Positions 50,803-59,353 of a stretch of 64,000 bases of DNA are shown here, piece after piece; the stretch's first letter is position 1; each line of letters opens with the position of its first letter. Location: positions 31,494 to 95,493 of the forward strand of contig DESQ01000044.1 of NCBI GenBank assembly GCA_002361355.1, read 5' to 3'. Position numbers and translations under genes: made by a program. The stretch is from Lachnospiraceae bacterium UBA3310 (GTDB lineage Bacteria > Bacillota > Clostridia > Lachnospirales > Lachnospiraceae). The notes below the pieces were generated by a model. That model saw only the letters and a program-made list of their open reading frames with translations, was not told where the DNA came from and did not search any database.

Positions 50803-51681
50803 TCACTTTAAAACGCCCTTGATGGTAGAAGACAATTTTTCCATATCAATAGGCTTGGTAAGATATCCCTGCGGTTTCATCGCCAGCACCTCCAGAATCT
50901 TTTTTCTCTCCGTCACACCGGTGAGGAATACGACAGGCAGATTGGCCGTATTGGCATTTCCCCGGATCTTTGCCAGAACCTCTGCGCCGTTCTCGTTGGG
51001 CATCTCATAATCCAAAAGCACCATATCGGTCTTTTTCGTCTCCAAAAATTTCAGGGCAATCTTGCCGCTGATCGCCGTCGCCACATCATAGCGCTCCGCC
51101 AGATACCCTTTCAGCAGCTTGAGAACACTGCTGTCGTCGTCCACAACCAGAATATGCTTTCTTCTTTCCGCCTCGGCCTGTTCCTTTTTCTCCTTTTCTT
51201 CCTCCTTCGCAAGCTGTGCCAAAAGTTCCTCTGCAACGCGCATGACATCCTTGGTTTTCAGTTCGCTCTCCGACACCGTCACAGATCTCTTTTCCTGTAC
51301 ATCTTCCGGATATTTCTCCTTCAGGAATTTCACAAGCCCCTCCTCCAGTCTCTGGGTCGTGAGCGGCCTGTGAAACATCCTCGCCTCCACCGAAGGCGCC
51401 ACGTTTTCAAACAGGCGACAGTCCTCATCATCACCCACTACCGCAATTTCAACTTTGTTGGCGGCGATCTTTTCCTGCACGTTCACAAACCGCTTCAGGT
51501 CGTCCGGATTTTCTCCTGACAGGCAGTAAACCAACGCATGCGGTTTTATATACTTTACATGATTGACAATATCGTCATAACGGTCTGAGGTGCTGAAACA
51601 CTCAAAACTGAAATCCATGTAAGTGAAAAACTCATTGATGATCATTTTGTTGTTACCCATAAGTAAAACCCTGTATTTCAT
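50803..51681 (-). CDS. two-receiver response regulator
   Basis: A 292-residue protein. Residues 1-120 are a degenerate receiver-like domain (MKYRVLLMGNNKMIINEF) without the acidic pocket and phospho-Asp. A Lys/Glu-rich helix follows (155-175). Residues 176-292 are a complete receiver with the acidic pair in HILVVDDDSSV, Asp224 in MVLLDYEMPNENG, Thr in VVFLTGV and Lys in GYLTKPID. There is no DNA-binding or enzymatic output domain, so it acts by protein contact. The following gene is the PocR hybrid kinase with Hpt domain, the obvious partner. The pair form one transcript. Confidence 0.9.
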   Translation of the reverse strand: MKYRVLLMGNNKMIINEFFTYMDFSFECFSTSDRYDDIVNHVKYIKPHALVYCLSGENPDDLKRFVNVQEKIAANKVEIAVVGDDEDCRLFENVAPSVEARMFHRPLTTQRLEEGLVKFLKEKYPEDVQEKRSVTVSESELKTKDVMRVAEELLAQLAKEEEKEKKEQAEAERRKHILVVDDDSSVLKLLKGYLAERYDVATAISGKIALKFLETKKTDMVLLDYEMPNENGAEVLAKIRGNANTANLPVVFLTGVTERKKILEVLAMKPQGYLTKPIDMEKLSSTIKGVLK

Positions 51682-51767
51682 ATCCTGATCCCCCTATATC
51701 TCTTACTGGCAATGCTTATTGCCGTCATACAAAATTAGTATACCAAAATTCTCCACTTTTTGCACTG

Positions 51768-52283
51768 TTATTTTTCGAAGGATTCTGTTTCAGGAATCAG
51801 GCACACATTTTCCCGTACCACCTGCCAGGACTCCACCAGCCGTTCCAGCGAATATCCCGCATTGGCAGGACTTGTAGATGGCAGTAAACAATCCGCTCTT
51901 CCATTCATTGGGAAAATATATTTCTGATACAGTTGATGCGCCTTGCCGCCGTTTGTATAGATTGCCCGGATATTCGCGCAGGACAAAATCCGGGACAGGT
52001 CATTTGGTACCACGTCCCGGATGCTTGCATCCGACGAACCCATAATCTCACAGCTTGCAATAACATCCCACACCGCCACGTGATGGGCAAGCAGCATTTC
52101 CCGTTTCTGTTCGATGCTCTCCGGTACAGGACAGGCAAGCACCTGCGCCATCACACGCCAGAAACGGTTCTGCTTATGTCCGTAAAAAAACTGTTGTTCC
52201 CGGGATTTCACTGACGGGAAGCTGCCCAGTATCAAAACTGTTGCATGCTCGTCATAGACCGGATCAATATTGTGCCGCGGCAT
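51768..52283 (-). CDS. DNA-deoxyinosine glycosylase (uracil-DNA glycosylase superfamily)
   Basis: A 171-residue base-excision enzyme of the small DNA-deoxyinosine/hypoxanthine glycosylase group. The active-site loop is LILGSFPSVKSREQQFFYGHKQNRFWRVM, where the GSFPS motif replaces the GQDPY of Ung. The second motif is TSPANAGYSLERL near residue 140. It removes deaminated adenine (hypoxanthine) from DNA. The start has GGGG about 8 bases upstream. A promoter stands at 52330-52358, inside the 3' end of the FtsX-type gene gap, so it is probably its own unit. Confidence 0.9.
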   Translation of the reverse strand: MPRHNIDPVYDEHATVLILGSFPSVKSREQQFFYGHKQNRFWRVMAQVLACPVPESIEQKREMLLAHHVAVWDVIASCEIMGSSDASIRDVVPNDLSRILSCANIRAIYTNGGKAHQLYQKYIFPMNGRADCLLPSTSPANAGYSLERLVESWQVVRENVCLIPETESFEK

Positions 52284-52329
52284 CTGGGATTCCCCGCTTT
52301 CTCATTCTGTCTCTCTGTTACCGTTTCCC

Positions 52330-52358
52330 ATTTTACCGCAAACATCTCCTCCTTACAA
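52330..52358 (-). promoter_or_regulatory. promoter for the DNA glycosylase gene
   Basis: The -35 TTGTAA (52353-52358) and the -10 TAAAAT (52330-52335) have a 17-base spacer. Confidence 0.55.
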
Positions 52359-52376
52359 TCGTTGTTTTTTATTCGG

Positions 52377-54746
52377 CTACAACTCGCCTATGGTTTCCGT
52401 AATCGCCATCTCACTGATCCTTCTTGTGGGACCATGCACCGCCGCCACACAGGAGAGCGCAACGATAACGGTGATGATTGTGAGCGGTTCAACAGGAATC
52501 TTCCATGACCCGCCAAAATGCGTAAAGACCAGCTTCACCATAATCAGCCGGTGCAGATACAGGCCCGCAAGATAGCCGATGAACAGGCCGCAGGCCGCAT
52601 AGGTCACCGCCTCCGCCGCAATCATCCGCTTTATCTGCGCCACGCTCATACCCACAGCGCGCATGGCGCCGTACTGCTTCATTCTGGCCGACACGCTCAT
52701 GGAAATATTATTCACAATGTTAAAGACCGTAATCAGCACAATGATTCCCAGGAAACCGTAGACAGCAATGCGGAATACCCAGAAACTGGAATTGGTCTGC
52801 TGGTCGTCCTCCCGCCTGTCTACCACCTCGTTTTCCCCCGCAATCGCCCGGATGGCGTCCACCGTCCCATCAGCGGCATCCTTCGCAAGATTGGCATTTA
52901 AGATCTGATAATCCGTCTCGCCCGTCAAGCGCTTAAAAGTCTCCTCCGTGCAGACAATCGCCGGGCGATTCTCCGTCCCGATCCCCTCCGAACACACACA
53001 GGCAATGGTCAACTCCGTATCGCCGACTTTGACAATATCCCCGGTATCCAGACGACTGTCCATGTTAAAGATCGTCATGACATAATCCGTATCACCCGAA
53101 ACCTGATCCAGATCGCCGCTGGCAACAGACCGTTTCGTCCATGTAAACATAAAATCATCGTAGGAAATCAGATCGACGCTGCCGGGAACACCGTTAATCT
53201 CAGCGGGCACTTCATAGGATATGGCACATCCGGAAGCCGTTTCCACACCCGGCAGCCCGGCAATCTCCTCCTTTATCCCCCTGTCTATGGAATTGGCATT
53301 GTCCGCCGCCGCCACTGTGATGTCCGGATTCAGGTTGCTCTCCGAGGGCATAAACCGTTTTAACAGATCAAGGCCGGCAAAAAACGCTAAAAACAAGGTT
53401 ACTGTAAAAGCAAAGGACAGAGACATTAGAATCAGATTCTTTTTCGCCGCCGCCGCGTGATAAACCCCAAGCGCATGTTCCACTTTAAAGATACGGGTAT
53501 TGGCCGCATGGGTGATGGTTTTTCCCGTCCATGCATTGCCTGACACCGCCGCCACCGGAGAAACGGCCGCCGCCCGTCTCGCAGGGGAGTGGGCCGCAAG
53601 CAGAACGGATATCACACCTACCAGAATTCCCGTCACGATACCGATCACGCTGAACCGATAGCGGTAATCGTTAAACTCTCCGCCCACCTTATATTGCAGG
53701 ACTTTGGACAGCACAAGCGTAAACGCCTCGCTGACAACCAGACCGACAGGTATCGCCGTCTTACACCAATTTAACGCCTCCAGCCGTACAAACCGCATCA
53801 CCTGTTCTCTGCTTGCGCCGATACAGCGCATCATTCCGAAAAACTTCGTCCGCTGGGCAACCATGCTGTTTAAGCAGCTTGAGATCATCAGCACGCCCGC
53901 AATCAGAATCAGTAGAAACACAATGCCCGCAAGCAGATAAAAGCTGGTCATAATCTGGCTGCTGCTGGCGCCCGACGCGCCCATGGCAGCCAGATTTTCC
54001 TCCACAGCCCCATACTGCGCTTTCAGGTCTGCAACCGCCTTTTTGATATCCGTCCCCTCCCCGAAACGGACATAATATGCCGTCTGTTCTACCTCTCCCG
54101 CGCCATCTGTGACACTCATGTCAGAATCGTCAGCAGTCCCGTTTGCGGCGCAGATGGCATCCAGCGCGCTCACGCTCATATAGGCGGTCACATCCCCGAA
54201 CTTGTCGGCATACAAAGTCCACTCATCCGCGCAAAATCCCGTCACCGTGAAAGCAAAATCCCCGGCCGGCGTGTGCAGGGTCACGCTGTCGCCGACATTT
54301 ACGCCAAGCCTCTCTTTTGCGTCCCTATTCAACATCACTTCCCCGTCATTTTGGGGAAACGTGCCCTCCCATTCGTAGGCTCTGATCTCGTCAAGATAGG
54401 CTTGCTCCACGCCATACATTATGACGCGAATGTCATTTATGGAGTATCCCTCATAGGTATCCTCCCCGAAGGCGTTACACCAGGCCGACGCGGACACATC
54501 TTCCCTGTCTGCGATCTGCGCCGCCTCCGATTGGGACAGGCCGCTTATTGCGATATGATGGCTGCCATGATGCCTAACCATGTACTCCGCCTCCCCCTTC
54601 GTCATAATCTCCGCATAGGAAAAAGCGGTGGTCACAAGGAACACCGCAAAGACAATGCAAAGAAGAATCAGGCGGTTCTGCTTTCTGCGGGCTTTTGCGG
54701 AAATGGAAATCAGGCTTAAGTAACTTTTCATCACAGGATTTCTCAT
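52377..54746 (-). CDS. FtsX-family ABC transporter permease
   Basis: A 789-residue permease with two FtsX/MacB-type halves. An N-terminal helix (NRLILLCIVFAVFLVTTAFSY) precedes a large extracellular domain (residues 50-270) and an FtsX membrane core (YLLAGIVFLLILIAGVLMISSCL ... FGMMRCIGASREQV). A second extracellular domain (470-640) and another core (VLITVFNIVNNISMSVSARMKQYGAMRAVGMSVAQ) follow. The start at 54746 overlaps the ATPase stop by ATGA and has GGGGAGG 8 bases upstream. It forms a unit with an ATPase, a kinase and a regulator; such units usually respond to peptide antibiotics or envelope stress. It could export peptides or act mechanically like FtsEX. Confidence 0.93.
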   Translation of the reverse strand: MRNPVMKSYLSLISISAKARRKQNRLILLCIVFAVFLVTTAFSYAEIMTKGEAEYMVRHHGSHHIAISGLSQSEAAQIADREDVSASAWCNAFGEDTYEGYSINDIRVIMYGVEQAYLDEIRAYEWEGTFPQNDGEVMLNRDAKERLGVNVGDSVTLHTPAGDFAFTVTGFCADEWTLYADKFGDVTAYMSVSALDAICAANGTADDSDMSVTDGAGEVEQTAYYVRFGEGTDIKKAVADLKAQYGAVEENLAAMGASGASSSQIMTSFYLLAGIVFLLILIAGVLMISSCLNSMVAQRTKFFGMMRCIGASREQVMRFVRLEALNWCKTAIPVGLVVSEAFTLVLSKVLQYKVGGEFNDYRYRFSVIGIVTGILVGVISVLLAAHSPARRAAAVSPVAAVSGNAWTGKTITHAANTRIFKVEHALGVYHAAAAKKNLILMSLSFAFTVTLFLAFFAGLDLLKRFMPSESNLNPDITVAAADNANSIDRGIKEEIAGLPGVETASGCAISYEVPAEINGVPGSVDLISYDDFMFTWTKRSVASGDLDQVSGDTDYVMTIFNMDSRLDTGDIVKVGDTELTIACVCSEGIGTENRPAIVCTEETFKRLTGETDYQILNANLAKDAADGTVDAIRAIAGENEVVDRREDDQQTNSSFWVFRIAVYGFLGIIVLITVFNIVNNISMSVSARMKQYGAMRAVGMSVAQIKRMIAAEAVTYAACGLFIGYLAGLYLHRLIMVKLVFTHFGGSWKIPVEPLTIITVIVALSCVAAVHGPTRRISEMAITETIGEL

Positions 54747-55426
54747 TCCGAGCACCTCCCCAGATCCGTCAGCACACCGTCCGACACCTCCAGCACCCGG
54801 TCAGCGGTCTGCGCAATCATGCGGTTGTGGGTGATCATAATGATTGTCTGTTCATATTTTCTCGACGCTGCCTGCAGCAGTGCGATCACCTCGTTGCTGT
54901 TGCGGGTGTCCAGATTTCCCGTGGGCTCGTCCGCCAGAATGAGGGATGGCCTTGTGATCAGGGCGCGCCCGATCGCCACCCTCTGCTGCTGCCCGCCGGA
55001 GAGCTGGCTGGGCAGATGGTTTCGCCGTTCCTTCAAATTCAATACGCCCAAAAGTTCTTCCAGATAATCCCTGTCCGGCTTCTGATAATCCAACAGCACC
55101 GGGAAAATCATATTCTGTTCCACTGTAAGCTCCGGAATCAGGTTGAAAGCCTGAAAGATAAAGCCGATATTTCTGCGGCGGAAAATGGTGAGTTTATTCT
55201 CCTTCATGCCAAAGATATCCTTGCCGTCAATCCACACCTTCCCTGATGTGGGCGTATCCAGCGCGCCGATCATGTTGAGAAGCGTGCTCTTTCCCGAACC
55301 GGATTCGCCCACAATTGCCACATACTCTCCCTTGGGAACAGAGAAGCTGACGTTTTTTAAAGCGCGAACCGCCGCCTCCCCGCTGCCATAAGTTTTGCTG
55401 ATTTTACTGACTTCCAGTAACTTCAT
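54743..55426 (-). CDS. ABC transporter ATP-binding protein (MacB/BceA-like)
   Basis: A 227-residue ATPase of the LolD/MacB/BceA group. Walker A is GESGSGKST, the Q-loop falls in IFQAFNLIPELTVEQN, the signature is LSGGQQQR and Walker B is LILADEPTGNLDTRNSNE. The D-E-P-T-G-N-L-D sequence is typical of FtsX-partner ATPases. The ATG at 55426 is chosen because GAGG lies about 8 bases upstream; a GTG three codons earlier is unlikely. It is coupled to the permease gene by an ATGA overlap. It lies 86 bp after the kinase gene. Confidence 0.95.
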   Translation of the reverse strand: MKLLEVSKISKTYGSGEAAVRALKNVSFSVPKGEYVAIVGESGSGKSTLLNMIGALDTPTSGKVWIDGKDIFGMKENKLTIFRRRNIGFIFQAFNLIPELTVEQNMIFPVLLDYQKPDRDYLEELLGVLNLKERRNHLPSQLSGGQQQRVAIGRALITRPSLILADEPTGNLDTRNSNEVIALLQAASRKYEQTIIMITHNRMIAQTADRVLEVSDGVLTDLGRCSE

Positions 55427-55512
55427 CGTAAGCACCTCTTTCCAGATATTTTAAAATCTTCATCTCTTGTGAAAGAATAGCACTTGAATATTACAATCAG
55501 GCTTCCCTCAGG

Positions 55513-56526
55513 CTACAATTTTGTAGGAATTAAAAAGTTCATGGTAAAAGTCGTCCCTACACCCATCCTGCTGTCTACTTCGACAGTACCGCCGTGGGCC
55601 TCCACCACCGATTTTACTAACGGTAATCCGAGCCCGATTCCCTGCGTATCTTTGGAGTACCTGCTCCGGTAAAACCGCTTAAAAATATGGTGCAGATCCT
55701 CCGGATGAATCCCGCATCCGGTATCCTTTACCGCTATACGGATCACATGGGCGGACTGTCCCCATTCCACCCGGATCTCATCACCACTTTCCGTATGGTC
55801 AAGCGCATTTTTTACAAGATTACCCACTGCCTCCCCGATCCAGCTTCGGTCGCACGTAAAGAAAAGATCCTCGCCGCCCGCAAAAACCAGCTTCTTTCCC
55901 TCCTGTCCCGCCCGGAAGGAAAACTGCCGCTCTACATCGGCCATCATCTCAGCAACATTTTCCCTGTGTTTCTCCAGCACAACGCTTCCCGCATTGAATT
56001 TCGTAATTTTCAGAAGATTCTGCACCAGCGTCTCTATCCTGTCAAGCTCCTGCTCCGCCAGACCGGTAAATTCCTGAATCGTCGAAAGTTCCCTTGTCTT
56101 AGCCTCCGTCTGCATAATCCCGTTATAAATATTAAGCGCGGCAAGCGGCGTCTTTAACTGGTGGGAAATATCCGATATGGTATTTTGCAAAAATTTTCTC
56201 GACTGTCCCTCGTTTTCCGCCTTGGCGTTCAGAATGGCCGCCAGAGAATTTACCTCATGAAACAACCGGTACAATTCCCCTTCCTCGTTACACTCGATGC
56301 GGATGTCACGATCCCCCGAAATAAACGCCTGAATCCGGCTCACGGCGTCACCCATAATTCTGTCCTGTTCCGTTAAATACCGGCTGCAGAATACCAGCGC
56401 CGCAATACCCATGCCAAGAACGCACACCGGAATGTCTATGACCACAGAAAGCAACAGAAATCCAACCATGCACAATGAAATCTGTATAAACAAAGTTTTA
56501 ATTTTGCGATTCGTCATTATTCTCAT
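55513..56526 (-). CDS. sensor histidine kinase
   Basis: A 337-residue membrane kinase. Two close hydrophobic segments come first (KTLFIQISLCMVGFLLLSVVID and VCVLGMGIAALVFCSRYL, residues 10-55) with almost no external loop. A short HAMP-like/linker region follows, then the HisKA box (NTISDISHQLKTPLAALNIY) and the ATPase with DTGCGI and GIGLGLPLVKSV. The short external loop recalls intramembrane-sensing kinases that get their signal from a partner ABC transporter. The start at 56526 has GGAGAG 5 bases upstream. It lies 37 bp after the regulator gene. Confidence 0.93.
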   Translation of the reverse strand: MRIMTNRKIKTLFIQISLCMVGFLLLSVVIDIPVCVLGMGIAALVFCSRYLTEQDRIMGDAVSRIQAFISGDRDIRIECNEEGELYRLFHEVNSLAAILNAKAENEGQSRKFLQNTISDISHQLKTPLAALNIYNGIMQTEAKTRELSTIQEFTGLAEQELDRIETLVQNLLKITKFNAGSVVLEKHRENVAEMMADVERQFSFRAGQEGKKLVFAGGEDLFFTCDRSWIGEAVGNLVKNALDHTESGDEIRVEWGQSAHVIRIAVKDTGCGIHPEDLHHIFKRFYRSRYSKDTQGIGLGLPLVKSVVEAHGGTVEVDSRMGVGTTFTMNFLIPTKL

Positions 56527-56563
56527 GTTTTCTCTCCATCCCAAAGCGTTCCATCCGCCTGCA

Positions 56564-57256
56564 TCAGCCGCCGTTTGCCGTATCCCACTTGTATCCCATA
56601 CCCCGAACCGTTACGATCCTTTTCGGTTCGCCAGGATTATCCTCAATCTTCATACGCAGTCTTCTGATATATACGGTAAGCGTCTTATTGTCTATAAAAT
56701 TCTCGTCGCTGTCCCACAATCTTCCGAGAATCTGCTCCACAGAGAGCACCACGTCCGGATTTTCCATAAACAGACACAGGAGCCGGTACTCATTGGAAGT
56801 CAACTCAAGGGGCTCTCCATTTTTATACCCAACGCCCTTAAGCAGATGCACCGTGATCCCGTTGGAGGTAAGCTCCGCATCCTGTCTTCTGAAATTTTCA
56901 CTCCTGCGGAGAAGAGCGTTAATTCTCGAAAGAAACACCGCCAGCTTAAAAGGTTTCGTTATATAGTCATCGGCGCCGATATCCAATCCCATAATAATAT
57001 CCGTCTCCTCGTCCGCCGCGGTGAGAAACATGATCGGCACCTTAGAATTTTGACGGATCTTTTTGCACAGCTCAAAACCTGACCCGTCGGGAAGAGACAC
57101 ATCCAAAATCACCAGATCATATTTTTCCCCTGTCCAAAGTGTTTCCGCCTCCAGACTGGTTCTCGCCACATCTATTTCATAGCCCTCCTTTTTCATCGCA
57201 AAGGTCAATCCGTTGATCAGGCTCAGATCATCTTCCACAAAAAAGATACGTTTCAT
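56564..57256 (-). CDS. OmpR-family response regulator
   Basis: A 230-residue regulator: receiver (residues 1-118) with FVEDDLSL, Asp51 in LVILDVSLPDGSGFEL, TAADEE and the Lys in DYITKPFKLAVFLSR. A winged helix of OmpR/PhoB type follows (about 130-230, ending IVTVRGMGYKWD). It probably controls its own operon and the ABC genes downstream. The ATG at 57256 is chosen because MKRIFFVEDD is the normal receiver start. The site GAGAGGA stands about 10 bases upstream. A good promoter lies at 57288-57316. Confidence 0.95.
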   Translation of the reverse strand: MKRIFFVEDDLSLINGLTFAMKKEGYEIDVARTSLEAETLWTGEKYDLVILDVSLPDGSGFELCKKIRQNSKVPIMFLTAADEETDIIMGLDIGADDYITKPFKLAVFLSRINALLRRSENFRRQDAELTSNGITVHLLKGVGYKNGEPLELTSNEYRLLCLFMENPDVVLSVEQILGRLWDSDENFIDNKTLTVYIRRLRMKIEDNPGEPKRIVTVRGMGYKWDTANGG

Positions 57257-57287
57257 GCTCTTCTTTCCTCTCTTTCCCGCCAGTGCT

Positions 57288-57316
57288 ATTATAATCGTTC
57301 CCGTTTCCGTTCGCAA
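57288..57316 (-). promoter_or_regulatory. promoter for the RR-HK-ABC operon
   Basis: The -35 TTGCGA (57311-57316) and the consensus -10 TATAAT (57288-57293) have a 17-base spacer. It directly follows the metQ terminator. Confidence 0.7.
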
Positions 57317-57350
57317 CAAAAAAGGGCATCTCCCGATCGGGAAATACCCT
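57317..57350 (-). terminator. intrinsic terminator after the MetQ-like gene
   Basis: GGGTATTTCCCG pairs with CGGGAGATGCCC (12 bp with GU pairs), followed on the minus strand by TTTTTTG. Confidence 0.88.
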
Positions 57351-57390
57351 CTTTTCCATATTCTGATCCTCTGTGCGCGAGTATCACCGC

Positions 57391-58203
57391 TTACTCGAAG
57401 GGAATCACACCACCGTCATAGGTATTGTTTATGTACTCCTTGATCGTGTCGGACTTGAGCGCCGCCACCAGAGCCTTGATGGCATCGTTGTTCTCGTTGC
57501 CCTCCTTGACTGCGATCACATTCACATAGGTCTTTGCCGCCTCGGAATCGGACTGCTCATAAGCCACCGCATCCTTCGCCACAGAGAAGCCCGCCTCCAT
57601 CGCATAGTTACCGTTTAACACCACAAATGCCACCTCGTCCTTCACTCTGGGCACCTGCGCCGCCTCCAGTTCCTGAATCTCCACATTATAAGGGTTATCC
57701 GCGATATCGCGCACGGTCGCTTCCAGACCCACGCCATCCTTCAAGGTCAGAATGCCGTTGTCCTGTAAGAGCAGAAGGGCTCTCGCCTCATTAGTGGTAT
57801 CGTTGGGTACCGCAATGGTATCTCCATCCGCGATCTCGGAAAGGTCACTCTTGGTGCCGGGATAAATGCCAAAGGGCTCATAGTGAATACCGCCTGCATT
57901 GACAAGGTGTGTGCCCTGCTCCTCATTGAAGGAATTCAGATAAGGAATGTGCTGGAAATAGTTCGCGTCATACTCGCCGCTCTCCACCACCTGATTCGGC
58001 TGTACATAGTCGTTGAAGACTGTCACCTCCAGCGTGTATCCCTGCTCCGCCAGAATCGGCTTCACCTGCTCTAAGATCTCCGCATGGGGTGTCGCGGAAG
58101 CTGCCACCGTAATGGTGCTGTCATCCTTCTTGCCGCCGCAGCCCGTAAGCGCGCCAAAGGCAAGAACCGCTGTCACTAAAGTTACAATCACTTTCTTTTT
58201 CAT
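57391..58203 (-). CDS. metQ: MetQ/NlpA-family substrate-binding lipoprotein
   Basis: A 270-residue lipoprotein (lipobox LTGC, Cys22) of the NlpA/MetQ family. The start of the mature domain is TITVAASATPHAEILEQVKPIL. The motifs VFNDYVQPNQVVESGEYDANYFQHIPYLN and AVPNDTTNEARALLLLQDNG are diagnostic. It binds L- or D-methionine or a related sulfur amino acid at the cell surface. No metN or metI gene is in the window, so it must share a transporter coded elsewhere. It lies 53 bp after cysK on the same strand and ends at a terminator, so cysK-metQ is probably one operon under the CymR-like site. GGAGG stands upstream of the ATG. Confidence 0.93.
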   Translation of the reverse strand: MKKKVIVTLVTAVLAFGALTGCGGKKDDSTITVAASATPHAEILEQVKPILAEQGYTLEVTVFNDYVQPNQVVESGEYDANYFQHIPYLNSFNEEQGTHLVNAGGIHYEPFGIYPGTKSDLSEIADGDTIAVPNDTTNEARALLLLQDNGILTLKDGVGLEATVRDIADNPYNVEIQELEAAQVPRVKDEVAFVVLNGNYAMEAGFSVAKDAVAYEQSDSEAAKTYVNVIAVKEGNENNDAIKALVAALKSDTIKEYINNTYDGGVIPFE

Positions 58204-58256
58204 AATTTTATCCTCCTCTTAAGCGTTTTATAACCGCTCGTTTGTATTTTAACACG

Positions 58257-59195
58257 TTACTCTGCCGAAAACAACGGTGTCGATAAATATCTGTCTCCGG
58301 AATCCGGCAAAAGCGCCACAATCGTCTTTCCTTTATTCTCCGGTCGTTTTGCCAGCTCTGTTGCCGCATACAGCGCCGCTCCGGAAGAAATACCTACCAG
58401 CACGCCCTCCTGTACCGCAATCGCTTTGCCCGCCGCAAAAGCGTTCTCATTGGAAACCTTGATGATCTCATCATAAACATCCGTGTTTAACACCTCAGGT
58501 ACAAAGCCTGCGCCGATTCCCTGAATCTTATGGGCTCCCGGCTGTCCGCCGGAAAGTACCGGACTGCTCTCAGGCTCAACGGCCACTACTTTTACCGTAC
58601 CCTTTTTCTCTTTCAAATAACCGCCGACGCCCGTGATCGTACCGCCAGTACCGACACCCGCAACGAAAATATCAACCTTTCCGTCCGTGTCTTCCCAGAT
58701 CTCAGGGCCGGTAGTCTCCCTGTGGGCTGCCGGGTTAGCCGGATTCTCAAACTGTCCTAAAATGATGGAGCCGGGTGTTGCCGCCCGCAGTTCCTCCGCC
58801 TTCTCAATCGCGCCCTTCATCCCTTTTGAACCGTCTGTCAGCACAAGTTCCGCGCCATACGCCTGCAGGAGTTTGCGCCTCTCCACGCTCATCGTCTCCG
58901 GCAATGTCAGCACCGCCTTGTATCCCTTTGCCGCCGCCATCGCTGCCAAGCCGATTCCCGTATTACCGCTGGTAGGCTCAATGATTGTGCCGCCGGGCTT
59001 TAACTTGCCCTCTTTCTCCGCCACCTCAATCATGTGGAGAGCGATACGATCCTTCACCGATCCTGCCGGATTCAGGTATTCCAGCTTAACCAGAATTGTC
59101 GCATCCTTAATGTTATTGTTCTTCTCGTAATTGACTACCTCCATCAGAGGTGTGTGGCCGATCAGCTCCGCCGCACTCTTTTTAATGTTCGCCAT
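58257..59195 (-). CDS. cysK: cysteine synthase (O-acetylserine sulfhydrylase)
   Basis: A 312-residue PLP enzyme making cysteine from O-acetylserine and sulfide. The PLP Lys is in LNPAGSVKDRIA, the substrate loop is EPTSGNTGIGLAA, and the phosphate-binding G-rich loop is GVGTGGTITGVG. The C-terminal part has SGAALYAA and LLPDSGDRYLST. The ATG at 59195 (MANIKKSAAELIGHTPL) has GGAGG 8 bases upstream; a longer frame starts 16 codons earlier with no site. A strong promoter and a CymR-like palindrome precede it. Confidence 0.97.
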   Translation of the reverse strand: MANIKKSAAELIGHTPLMEVVNYEKNNNIKDATILVKLEYLNPAGSVKDRIALHMIEVAEKEGKLKPGGTIIEPTSGNTGIGLAAMAAAKGYKAVLTLPETMSVERRKLLQAYGAELVLTDGSKGMKGAIEKAEELRAATPGSIILGQFENPANPAAHRETTGPEIWEDTDGKVDIFVAGVGTGGTITGVGGYLKEKKGTVKVVAVEPESSPVLSGGQPGAHKIQGIGAGFVPEVLNTDVYDEIIKVSNENAFAAGKAIAVQEGVLVGISSGAALYAATELAKRPENKGKTIVALLPDSGDRYLSTPLFSAE

Positions 59196-59251
59196 TGAAA
59201 TGACCTCCTTTTTGTCCTGCATTTTATTCTCATTCAATCCCATAACTTCTA

Positions 59252-59274
59252 TATCCTAGTTACTCAATAGGATA
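59252..59274. promoter_or_regulatory. CymR/Rrf2-type operator-like palindrome in the cysK leader
   Basis: A perfect inverted repeat TATCCTA-N9-TAGGATA. It lies about 14-36 bases past the predicted start of the cysK transcript, a repressor position. The half-site is like those of Rrf2-family CymR, which represses cysteine genes in Firmicutes. Confidence 0.55.
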
Positions 59275-59294
59275 AATATGAAATAACTATACAG

Positions 59295-59323
59295 ATAATA
59301 CACCCATTATGTGAGATTGTCAA
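59295..59323 (-). promoter_or_regulatory. strong promoter for cysK-metQ
   Basis: The consensus -35 TTGACA (59318-59323) and the -10 TATTAT (59295-59300) have a 17-base spacer. Confidence 0.78.
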
Positions 59324-59353
59324 TTATAAAGATAATAAAATTTAATCCGCTCT

